DNA from: RYN-230 sp963720645
Lineage (GTDB): Bacteria > Actinomycetota > Actinomycetes > Streptosporangiales > Streptosporangiaceae
Direction of reading: 5' to 3'
DNA: 64,000 nucleotides
Assembly: GCA_963720645.1 (NCBI GenBank)
Contig: CAVRFX010000009.1
Coordinates: 310,001 to 374,000, forward strand
Made by a program: the position numbers and the translations under genes. Below are positions 57,566 through 64,000 of this stretch, piece after piece; the stretch's first letter is position 1, and the number at the start of each line of letters is the position of its first letter. The notes beneath the pieces are model-generated. The model ran no database searches and was not told the origin of the DNA. It saw nothing but the letters and a program-made list of their open reading frames with translations.

Positions 57566-59255
57566 GTGGCGATGGCCGTTGACTTCGATGTGACGAGCCT
57601 GCACCACCGGCGCGCCACCCGCCGCTGGGAGCGGACCAGCGTCGGCGATCTGCTCGAGCGCATGACATGGAGCTTCCCCGACCAGGAGGCACTGGTTGGC
57701 CGGGAGGGCGCTTACGCGGACCCGGCGTTCCGGCGCCTGACCTACCGGCAGGCCGACCAGCTCGCCAACCAGATCGCCCACGCCCTGCTGGCCCGCGGCC
57801 TGGGCCACGGCGACGTGGTCATGCTGTTCTGCGAGAACTCGATCGAGGGCTACCTGATCAAGATCGGCGCGGCCAAGGCCGGGCTGGTGGTCGCGCCGAT
57901 CAACCCGATGATGGCTCCGGACATGGTCTCGGCCATGATCAGGCTGGTCGAGCCCAAACTCGCGGTCGTGGACGCCGAGTTCTGGCCGGCCGCCGAAGGG
58001 CCGTTCACGGCCAGCGGGCTCGAGGTCGCGGTCACGATCACGATCGGCGGCGGCCCGGTGCCGGGCAGCGCCTCCTTCACCGAGTTCGTCCGGGACCAGC
58101 CGGTCAGCGAGCCGGACGTCGAGATCCACGGCGACGACATCTGGGAGCTGCTGTTCACGTCGGGCACCACCGCGCTGCCCAAGGGCGTGATGATCTCGCA
58201 CACCTGCAGCTACATGGCCGCCTACGGGTTCGCGCTGTCCCTGACCCGCGGCCTGCGCATCGAGTCGGACCTGCGGGTGCGGCACGTTCCTGCCGATGCT
58301 CTACCACGTCGGCGACCAGCCCTTCACCTACTCGGTGTTCCTCTCCGGCGGCACGCTGATCCTCGGCCGCAGGCCGGACCCGGGCCGTATCGCCGAGATG
58401 ATCGACGAGGAGCGGGTGACCGCGCTGTGGAGCGGCTCCCCCGCGATGGTGACGGCCCTGGACGCGGCGCTCACCGCACGCCCCGAACTCGACGCGCGCA
58501 GCCTGAAGGTCATCGTGTACGGGTGGGCGGCGCTGCCCCCGGCCATGCTGGCGTCGATGAAGCAGCACTGCGGCGAGGACCTGCTGGTCTTCGAGATCTT
58601 CGGGCAGACGGAGTCCATCTCGTGCCACCGGTTCTGGCCGGACAAGTGGCCCGAGCTGTACGCGCGCACCGCGCCCAGGCAGAACTACGTCGGCGTGCCC
58701 AGTCCCGTGCTCGCCTCGACCGTGCTCGACACGGAGGGGCAGGACCTCAGCTCGTCTCCCGGCACGCCCGGTGAGGCCGTGTACCGCTCACCGTCGATGA
58801 TGTCCGGGTACTACCGCGACGAGGCCGCCACCCGTGAGGCGTTCCGCTTCGGCTGGTTCCACTCCGGCGACAGCTGCGTCTACGACGACGAGGGGCTGCG
58901 GGTGATGCTCGACCGCTACAAGGACATCGTCAAGACCGGCGGGGAGAACGTCTCCAGCCTGCGGGTGGAGGCGGTGCTCAGCCTGCACCCGGGGGTGGCG
59001 AAGGCGGCCGTCATCGGGCTGCCGCACCCGCACTGGGGGGAGGCCGTCACCGCGGTCGTGGTCCGCGCCCCCGGCGACACCACGACCGAGGCCGAGCTCA
59101 TCGCGCACTGCCGCGCGGCGCTGGCCGGGTACGAGACACCCAAGTCCGTGGTGTTCGCCGACGCCCTGCCCGAGACCGTGGGCGGCAAGGTGCTCAAGTA
59201 CCGGCTGCGCTCCACCCACGCCGCCCACTACGACAGCTCCGAAGCCCTCCGCTGA
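57566..59255 (+). CDS. acyl-CoA ligase (AMP-binding), one-base frameshift
   Basis: The first part has TYRQADQLANQIAHALLARG, MLFCENSIEGYLIKIGAAKA and the phosphate loop LLFTSGTTALPKGVMISHTC. A frame change near 58283 leads to TFLPMLYHVGDQPFTYSVFL, VYGWAALPPAMLASMKQHCG, IFGQTESISCHRFWPD, the hinge FHSGDSCVYDDEGLRVMLDR and the catalytic lysine in LPETVGGKVLKYRLR. Corrected length is about 563 residues. It would activate a branched or terpenoid acid with ATP and CoA for the divergent carboxylase/dehydrogenase operon. GTG 57566 is used (GAGAGG upstream); ATG 57572 is possible. Confidence 0.87.
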
Positions 59256-59320
59256 TCCCAGCCGTGGCTGGTGTGGCTGGCGTGGCCCATGTGTCCCCGG
59301 GCCGGGGCCGGGCTGACCGG

Positions 59321-59376
59321 GTTCGTGATCAACCGATTGCTGTTGCCCGGGCAACAGCAATCGGTTGATCACGAAC
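59321..59376. terminator. perfect 56-bp palindrome between convergent genes
   Basis: The left arm, GTTCGTGATCAACCGATTGC followed by TGTTGCCC, is mirrored exactly by GGGCAACA followed by GCAATCGGTTGATCACGAAC, with no spacer: 28 base pairs without mismatch. It sits 65 bases after the ligase stop and about 137 bases before the stop of the opposing oxidoreductase. A bidirectional transcription terminator is the likeliest role, although there is no T run. A protein-binding or cruciform site is an alternative. Confidence 0.7.
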
Positions 59377-59411
59377 GACTGTTGCGGCCCGCCCGCCCCA
59401 TCCAGCCAGTC

Positions 59412-59507
59412 CGCCCGTCGCAGTCACCCCCGCCCGTCGCAAACACGCCCGGCCGTCGCAGCCACGCCCGCCCGTCGCAAACACGCCCGCCCGTCTCAAA
59501 CACGCCC
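59412..59507. repeat. about five 19-bp tandem repeats
   Basis: Variants of CGCCCGTCGCAAACACGCC follow each other five times with a few substitutions (cgtcgcagtcacc, cgtcgcaaacacg, cgtcgcagccacg, cgtcgcaaacacg, cgtctcaaacacg). They occupy most of the remaining convergent gap up to the oxidoreductase stop and encode nothing recognisable. Confidence 0.8.
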
Positions 59508-59512
59508 GGCAG

Positions 59513-60469
59513 TCAGGGCGTGATGACGATGCGCTGATCGCCGCCGGTGTCTTTCCAGGCCGCCTGGATGTCCGCCAGCGGGACCGGGCGCGCGTCCACC
59601 TGGAAGGTCCCGCGGGTGACCTCGGCGGCCAGGCTGGGGAGTTCGGCCAGGATGTCGCGGGCCGGCACCGAGCCCTGCCCGCTGCCGACGATCTGCAGCC
59701 GTGCGGCCCGCAGGGCCGCGGCAGGCACTGCGGCGGCGGGCCCGGCGACCGAGCCGACCTCGATCCAGGTCAGCGGCTGGCTCCGGTCGGCGCGGTTCAG
59801 GACGATGGCGAGCATCGCGCCGGCGGTCGGCGACCCCCAGAGGTAGTCGATGACCACGTCCACGTCGCGGGCGGCCTGGCCGAGGCGCCGGGCGACCTCG
59901 GCGTGGGTGCCGCTGAGCGAGACGGTCACGTCCGCGCCGAGACCGGTGAGCGCGGCGAGCCGTTCAGGCTGGCGCCCGGCGCCGATGACGTGGCTGGCAC
60001 CCAGGTGCCTGGCGACCTGGACGGCCATCCGCCCGGCGCTGCCCGTCGCCGCCAGGACCAGGACCTTCTGGCCGGGGTGGAAGGTAACGCGCTGGCGCAG
60101 GGCGACCCAGGAGGACATGGCCGGGTTCATGGCGGCGGCGATCAGGACCGGGTCGCTGCGGTCAGGCAGGACGATGCTGCGCCGAAGGTCCACGATGGTC
60201 CGCTCGGCCATGGCCCCCATCGTGGTGTCGGGCAGGACGAAGTACCGCAGGCTGCCGTCGGGGGCCCGGCCCACCCCGTCGATGCCGGGGACGAGGGGCA
60301 GCTCGCCGGAGCGGGTGTAGTGCGAGCCATCGGCCTGGGATCGCACCCGGGGATGCAGGCCCGCGGCGATGACGTCGACGAGGACCCCGCCGGGCGCCTG
60401 CGGTGCCGGTACCGGGAAGTCCTGGTCCTCCGGCGGTGTGCCGAACGAGGTGACGACCGCTGCGCGCAT
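59513..60469 (-). CDS. zinc-less alcohol dehydrogenase / quinone oxidoreductase (MDR) family
   Basis: This 318-residue medium-chain reductase has an N-terminal GroES-like domain (MRAAVVTSFGTPPEDQDFPV, GVLVDVIAAGLHPRVRSQAD) and an NAD(P)-binding Rossmann domain with VLVLAATGSAGRMAVQVARH, GAGRQPERLAALTGLGADVT and VVIDYLWGSPT. The catalytic zinc ligands of true alcohol dehydrogenases are missing, so it is a quinone- or enone-reductase-like member. The MarR-type gene is divergent, about 100 bases away, and probably represses it. Substrate unknown; electrophile detoxification is typical of such pairs. Confidence 0.85.
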   Translation of the reverse strand: MRAAVVTSFGTPPEDQDFPVPAPQAPGGVLVDVIAAGLHPRVRSQADGSHYTRSGELPLVPGIDGVGRAPDGSLRYFVLPDTTMGAMAERTIVDLRRSIVLPDRSDPVLIAAAMNPAMSSWVALRQRVTFHPGQKVLVLAATGSAGRMAVQVARHLGASHVIGAGRQPERLAALTGLGADVTVSLSGTHAEVARRLGQAARDVDVVIDYLWGSPTAGAMLAIVLNRADRSQPLTWIEVGSVAGPAAAVPAAALRAARLQIVGSGQGSVPARDILAELPSLAAEVTRGTFQVDARPVPLADIQAAWKDTGGDQRIVITP

Positions 60470-60507
60470 GCTGATCCTCCAGGGGCTTGGTCCGGGAACC
60501 GCGTTAA

Positions 60508-60548
60508 TATAGGTGGTATCACGAACTAATTTAGCTGGTATTACGAAT
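60508..60548. promoter_or_regulatory. two direct repeats, candidate MarR operator/promoter
   Basis: TATAGGTGGTATCACGAAC at 60508 and TTTAGCTGGTATTACGAAT at 60530 match at 14 of 19 positions and are 22 bases apart, close to two helical turns. They lie in the AT-rich gap between the MDR gene (start 60469) and the MarR gene (start 60571). Autoregulation and co-repression by the MarR protein is inferred. Confidence 0.5.
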
Positions 60549-60570
60549 CATCGCAAGGTAGGCTGGCGCC

Positions 60571-61059
60571 ATGACCGCGCACCCCGCCACGCCGCACTCA
60601 CGCCCCGCGCACCCCGACCCGAAGCAGCCAGGCCCAGCGCACCCGGAGCACGGCCCGGCTTCCGCCGAGCTGATGGACGGCCTGGTGCAGGCCTCGTTCA
60701 CGGTGATCGCGCTGCTGAGCCGGGCCGCGGCCGAGCATGACCTGTCGCTCACCCAACTGCGGGCCCTGGCCATCCTGCGCGACCGCGAGCCGACGATGGC
60801 CAGGCTGGCGGAGTACCTGGGGCTGGAGCGGTCGTCGGTGAGCGGGCTGATCGACCGGGCCGTCCGGCGCGGGCTCGTGCGGCGCGACACCAGCGACGAC
60901 GACGGGCGGGCCGTCCGGGTCAGCCTCACGCCGGGCGGGCAGCGCCTCGCCGCGTTGCTCACCGGGGAGATCGGCGATCTCATCGCGCCGATGACCAGCC
61001 ACCTCAGCCCGGCCGAGCAGAAACGGCTCGCGGCGCTGCTCAGCCGGCTGCTCGGATGA
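60571..61059 (+). CDS. MarR-family transcriptional regulator
   Basis: This 162-residue protein has a His/Pro-rich leader of about 28 residues, then the MarR winged helix: LMDGLVQASFTVIALLSRAA, LSLTQLRALAILRDREPTMA, the recognition helix RLAEYLGLERSSVSGLIDRA and the wing RRDTSDDDGRAVRVSLTPGG. Dimeric MarR proteins usually repress the divergent gene until a phenolic or oxidant ligand binds. Here that gene is the MDR oxidoreductase. An alternative start after the leader is possible. Confidence 0.9.
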   Translation: MTAHPATPHSRPAHPDPKQPGPAHPEHGPASAELMDGLVQASFTVIALLSRAAAEHDLSLTQLRALAILRDREPTMARLAEYLGLERSSVSGLIDRAVRRGLVRRDTSDDDGRAVRVSLTPGGQRLAALLTGEIGDLIAPMTSHLSPAEQKRLAALLSRLLG

Positions 61060-61123
61060 CGCCGCAGGCCGTGGCCGGCCGGCCCGATCGCCGGGGCAGG
61101 CCTGCCCGGCGGCGAACGGATCG

Positions 61124-61915
61124 TTAGGGGCGGAACAAGGACGCGGCGGCCAGCTGGGCCGCCAGGACGTGCGGGGCCTCGGCCAGCGAGGGGCCGTACC
61201 AGGTCAGGTGGCGCCCGCTGACCAGGGCCGCGGGCACGCCGGGGAAGGACTCGGGGCCGTCCGCGGCGGTGAACCGGTACGGCTCGTCGGGCAGCACGAC
61301 GAGGTCCGGCCGCGTGGCTAGGATGCCGTCCAGCGGCACCTTCGGGTAGCGCTCGGCGTGCCCCGCGTACACGTTGGCCACCCCGAGCCGGGCCAGCACG
61401 TCACCCGCGAACGTGTCCCGGCCGAGCACCATCCACGGCCGGCGCCAGACCGGGATAGCCGCCCGGCGGGCCTGCGGCGGCCCCGCCCCGGGCAGGTCCC
61501 AGGCCTTCGCTGCGCCGTCCAGCCACGCCGGGGCCGGGAGCCCGCACGCGACCGTGAGCAGGCGCCGCAACGACGCCAGCGCCTCGTCCAGGGTCCGGAT
61601 GACGGTCACCCACACCGCCAGCCCCGCGGCGCGGAGCGCGGCCAGGTCGGCGGCCCGGTTCTCCTCCTCGTTGGCCAGCACCAGGTCCGGGCGCAGCGCG
61701 ATGACCGCGTCGAGGTCCGGGTTCTTGGTCCCGCGGACCCGGGGCACGCTGAGGCCGGCCGGATGGGTACACCAGTCGGTGGCCCCGGCCACCAGGCCCG
61801 GCGCGGTGACCGCCACGGTCTCGGTCAGCGAGGGCACCAGGGACACGATCCGGCTGACCCGGGCCGGGAGACCGACCACGGCCCCGGTGTCGTCCCGGAT
61901 GGGGCAGGCCGTCAT
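61124..61915 (-). CDS. BtuF-like helical-backbone metal receptor, cytoplasmic, coupled to mftR
   Basis: This 263-residue protein has the periplasmic-binding (BtuF/FepB, PF01497-type) pattern: RIVSLVPSLTETVAVTAPGL, VRGTKNPDLDAVIALRPDLV, NEEENRAADLAALRAAGLAV and LDGILATRPDLVVLPDEPYR. Unlike transport-associated relatives it has no signal peptide or lipobox, so it should stay in the cytoplasm, and no ABC permease or ATPase gene is nearby. Its ATG at 61915 overlaps the mftR stop (ATGA), so the two are translated together. Ligands of the family are cobalamin or metal chelates; the role next to mycofactocin genes is unknown. Confidence 0.8.
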   Translation of the reverse strand: MTACPIRDDTGAVVGLPARVSRIVSLVPSLTETVAVTAPGLVAGATDWCTHPAGLSVPRVRGTKNPDLDAVIALRPDLVLANEEENRAADLAALRAAGLAVWVTVIRTLDEALASLRRLLTVACGLPAPAWLDGAAKAWDLPGAGPPQARRAAIPVWRRPWMVLGRDTFAGDVLARLGVANVYAGHAERYPKVPLDGILATRPDLVVLPDEPYRFTAADGPESFPGVPAALVSGRHLTWYGPSLAEAPHVLAAQLAAASLFRP

Positions 61916-62538
61916 CCAGCCGGCCCGGCCGGGAGCGGCAGGCCGTCGCCGAACGCCGCGGCGAGGTCGCGCATGGCCGTGTCCAGCAGCTCGCTCAGGT
62001 TGCTGTCGTCGTCCTGCAGCCACTGCTCGTAGGCGGCGATGGCCACGCCGAGCATCGCGTAGGCGATGGTCTGCGGCAGCAGGCCGCAGGCGGGCTGGCC
62101 GGTACGCACGGCCACGAAATCCGCGATCACCTGACGCCATTCCGCGTAGCGCAGGGTGGAGTGGGCCTGGAGCACGGGCACGCCCAGGATGAGCTGCATC
62201 CGCCGCCGGTGCCAGCCCTCGTCCTCCGGCGGCACCTTGTTGAAGTCAACGATGGCCAGCCGGATCGCGTCCATCAGCGGCCACTGCGGCGGGCAGGCCG
62301 CGAGCCAGCCCCGCATCCGGTCCAGCTCGTCCTCGAAGTTTCCCCAGGGCACGTCGTTCTTGGACGGGAAGTAGCGGAAGAACGTCCGGCGGCCGATCCC
62401 GGCCGCGACCGCGATGTCGTCGATCGTCGTGCCCTCGAACCCCTGCCGGTCGAACAGCTCGAAGGCGACGTGCTCCAGCTCGGCACGGGAGGTGATACGC
62501 CTGCGGCCGAGCTGGGCAGGTATCCCCGTAGCGCTCAC
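61912..62538 (-). CDS. mftR: mycofactocin system TetR regulator MftR
   Basis: This 208-residue regulator has the helix-turn-helix GFEGTTIDDIAVAAGIGRRT and the family signature FFRYFPSKNDVPWGNF. A C-terminal effector domain follows (LAACPPQWPLMDAIRLAIVD, VRTGQPACGLLPQTIAYAML, AIAAYEQWLQDDDSNLSELL). MftR proteins stand next to mftA and, in mycobacteria, repress the mft genes and respond to acyl-CoA. GTG 62538 is used since the conserved region begins shortly after and the longer frame is low quality. It is divergent from mftA with about 216 bases between. Confidence 0.9.
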   Translation of the reverse strand: MSATGIPAQLGRRRITSRAELEHVAFELFDRQGFEGTTIDDIAVAAGIGRRTFFRYFPSKNDVPWGNFEDELDRMRGWLAACPPQWPLMDAIRLAIVDFNKVPPEDEGWHRRRMQLILGVPVLQAHSTLRYAEWRQVIADFVAVRTGQPACGLLPQTIAYAMLGVAIAAYEQWLQDDDSNLSELLDTAMRDLAAAFGDGLPLPAGPAG

Positions 62539-62632
62539 CGGCCAGCACCGCCTTTCCGTCCCGCCTGGCTCGTGGGCCTGACAGGAGCATGCCACGACCG
62601 GGCCGGGCATGTGTAAGGCCCGAAGTCCTGTC

Positions 62633-62661
62633 TTGACCTTTGGCACTGAGTGCCTTTAATG
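62633..62661 (+). promoter_or_regulatory. mftA promoter with palindromic operator in the spacer
   Basis: TTGACC (62633-62638) and TTTAAT/TTAATG (62655-62661) form a -35/-10 pair about 16-17 bases apart. The spacer contains GGCACTGAGTGCC (62642-62654), a perfect six-base inverted repeat around one base. A repressor bound there would block RNA polymerase directly. MftR is the obvious candidate. Confidence 0.55.
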
Positions 62662-62754
62662 TCGGCTCTACGTGCCACACGGTGCGGGGCAGACGACAGC
62701 GGCGGTGCTGGCGGACCAGCCAGCGCGGGCCGGACGACGGATCCGGAGGCAGGC

Positions 62755-62895
62755 ATGAGCGAACAGACCGCCAGCGCGACCACCCCCGCGGAGCCCATCG
62801 AGGCCGAACCGGCCGGCCCGGCCGACGAGAGCCTGGTCGCCGGGGAACTCCTCGTCGAAGAAGTGTCCATCGACGGCATGTGCGGTGTCTACTGA
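62755..62895 (+). CDS. mftA: mycofactocin precursor peptide MftA
   Basis: This 46-residue peptide begins MSEQTASATTPAEPIEAEPA and ends VEEVSIDGMCGVY. The C-terminal IDGMCGVY is the invariant mycofactocin core, whose final Val-Tyr is decarboxylated, cyclised and released to build the redox cofactor. ATG 62755 has GGAGGC just upstream. The gene overlaps mftB by 11 bases. Confidence 0.97.
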   Translation: MSEQTASATTPAEPIEAEPAGPADESLVAGELLVEEVSIDGMCGVY

Positions 62896-63202
62896 CCGGG
62901 CCGGGACCGCAGTGGTGAACCCGGGCCGCCCGTTCGACCTGGACCGGCCCTGGCGGCTGGACGAGCGGGTGGCGGTGCGGCCGGAGCCGTTCGGCGCGCT
63001 GCTCTACCACTTCGGTACCCGGCGGCTGTCGTTCCTGAAGAACCAGACCATGCTGGCCGTGGTGCGGTCGCTGGGCGACCATCCGTCGGCCCGCGCGGCC
63101 TGCGCTGCGGCCGGGGTCCCCGCGGCCGGCCTGCCGGCCTACGAGCGGGGCCTGGCCACGCTGGCCGGCTCGCACATGATCAGCCCGCGGGAGGCCGCGT
63201 GA
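62885..63202 (+). CDS. mftB: mycofactocin peptide chaperone MftB
   Basis: This 105-residue protein starts at GTG 62885 inside the last codons of mftA. It has a PqqD-like RRE fold pattern: DLDRPWRLDERVAVRPEPFG, ALLYHFGTRRLSFLKNQTML and PAYERGLATLAGSHMISPRE. MftB binds the MftA peptide and presents it to the radical SAM enzyme MftC. Its stop overlaps the mftC GTG (GTGA), so the three are strictly coupled. Confidence 0.93.
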   Translation: MSTDRAGTAVVNPGRPFDLDRPWRLDERVAVRPEPFGALLYHFGTRRLSFLKNQTMLAVVRSLGDHPSARAACAAAGVPAAGLPAYERGLATLAGSHMISPREAA

Positions 63203-64000
63203 GCACGGAAACCCTGGTGGAGCTCTTCGAGCACGGGCTGGACGCGCCGATCTGCCTCACCTGGGAGCTGACGTACGCCTGCAACCTGGCCTGCGTGCAC
63301 TGCCTGTCCAGCTCGGGCCGGCGGGACCGCGGTGAGCTGAGCACGGCCGAGTGCCAGGCCGTGATCGACACGCTGGAACGCATGCAGGTGTTCTACGTGA
63401 ACATCGGCGGCGGCGAGCCCACAGTCCGGCCCGACTTCTGGGAGCTCGTCGACTACGCCACCGCCCATCACGTCGGGGTGAAGTTCTCCACCAACGGCGT
63501 GCGCATCGACGAGGCCGTGGCCCGCCGCCTGGCCGCCAGCGACTATGTGGACGTGCAGATCTCGCTGGACGGCGCGACCGCCGGGGTCAACGACGCGGTG
63601 CGCGGGCAGGGCTCGTACGCCATGGCCATCCGGGCCATGGAGCACCTGGCCGCGGCCGGGTTCCGCGGCTTCAAGATCTCCGTGGTGGTGACCCGGCAGA
63701 ACGCCGGGCAGCTCGACGAGTTCAAGGCCATGGCCGACCGCTACGGTGCCCAGCTGCGGCTGACCCGGCTGCGGCCGTCGGGCCGGGGCGCGGACGTCTG
63801 GGACGAGCTGCACCCGACGGCGGGGCAGCAGCGCGAGCTGTACGACTGGCTGTGCACGCACGGCGAGCAGGTGCTGACCGGTGACTCGTTCTTCCACCTC
63901 GCCGCCTACGGCGAGGCGCTGCCGGGCCTGAACATGTGCGGCGCCGGCCGGGTGGTGTGCCTCATCGACCCGGTCGGTGACGTGTACGCGTGCCCGTTCG
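63199..64000 (+). CDS. mftC: mycofactocin radical SAM maturase MftC, cut by window edge
   Basis: The first 267 codons are present from GTG 63199. The radical SAM cluster motif C-x3-C-x2-C is TYACNLACVHCLS (Cys28, Cys32, Cys35), followed by VNIGGGEPTVRP (SAM-binding GGE), KFSTNGVRID and VQISLDGATAGVNDAVRG. Near the edge, LNMCGAGRVVCLIDPVGDVY and ACPF begin the SPASM auxiliary-cluster cysteines. MftC decarboxylates the C-terminal tyrosine of MftA and forms the Val-Tyr lactam. The remaining mft genes should follow to the right. Confidence 0.95.
   Translation, partial: MSTETLVELFEHGLDAPICLTWELTYACNLACVHCLSSSGRRDRGELSTAECQAVIDTLERMQVFYVNIGGGEPTVRPDFWELVDYATAHHVGVKFSTNGVRIDEAVARRLAASDYVDVQISLDGATAGVNDAVRGQGSYAMAIRAMEHLAAAGFRGFKISVVVTRQNAGQLDEFKAMADRYGAQLRLTRLRPSGRGADVWDELHPTAGQQRELYDWLCTHGEQVLTGDSFFHLAAYGEALPGLNMCGAGRVVCLIDPVGDVYACPF

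Overview
The window is very GC-rich (roughly 70 % or more by eye), and it is dense with short intergenic gaps and GTG or ATGA-type start/stop overlaps. This is an actinomycete chromosome. Supporting markers are a mycofactocin locus, an F420-type LLM oxidoreductase, a DUF574 methyltransferase, a DUF222/HNH endonuclease, and a kinase-WD40 protein of the Thermomonospora PkwA type. An order such as Streptosporangiales fits but cannot be fixed from the sequence. No rRNA, tRNA, insertion sequence or CRISPR array was recognised.

Layout. 0-9.5 kb: housekeeping and accessory genes (SGNH hydrolase, HdeD-like membrane protein, metallo-hydrolase, acylphosphatase, a ClpC-like ATPase with a DUF2795 partner, GNAT, alpha/beta hydrolase with divergent TetR). 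9.5-16.6 kb: chloride-channel remnant joined to an 18-bp minisatellite, nitronate monooxygenase, VIT1-type metal transporter, glucose-6-phosphate dehydrogenase, DUF222/HNH protein, secreted esterase. 16.7-24 kb: aerobic benzoyl-CoA (box) operon with benzoate-CoA ligase, BoxB, BoxC, an amidohydrolase and a PaaX-type regulator. 24-43 kb: signalling and envelope genes (three sensor kinases, two response regulators, ABC and FtsX permeases, a DUF4097 protein), a DNA glycosylase, a glutamate-cysteine ligase-like enzyme and remnants of MFS and VOC genes. 43-47 kb: a kinase-transmembrane-seven-blade WD40 protein. 47-59.3 kb: an acyl-CoA catabolic locus resembling acyclic terpene utilisation (atu), namely LLM oxidoreductase, acyl-CoA dehydrogenase, TetR, AtuA-like protein, TIGR03084 protein, enoyl-CoA hydratase and both carboxylase subunits, with a divergent acyl-CoA ligase. 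59.3-64 kb: a perfect 56-bp palindrome, a MarR/oxidoreductase pair, then a BtuF-like metal receptor coupled to mftR and divergent mftA-mftB-mftC, the last cut by the window edge.

How the genes work together. The box operon would activate benzoate to benzoyl-CoA (ligase), epoxidise it (BoxB) and open the ring (BoxC) under a PaaX-like repressor. BoxA and BoxD are not in the window. The atu-like set contains the steps expected for a branched acyl-CoA: ligation, dehydrogenation, biotin-dependent carboxylation, hydration. The neighbouring mycofactocin genes would supply a redox cofactor often used by alcohol dehydrogenases, so terpenoid alcohol oxidation feeding this pathway is a reasonable inference.

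Sequence quality. At least twenty genes are interrupted by apparent one-base (occasionally four-base) indels with intact protein motifs on both sides. Between about 49.5 and 55.2 kb such indels occur every 100-200 bases. Most look like uncorrected sequencing errors rather than decay. Coordinates for these genes span the whole locus even though no single frame is open throughout.
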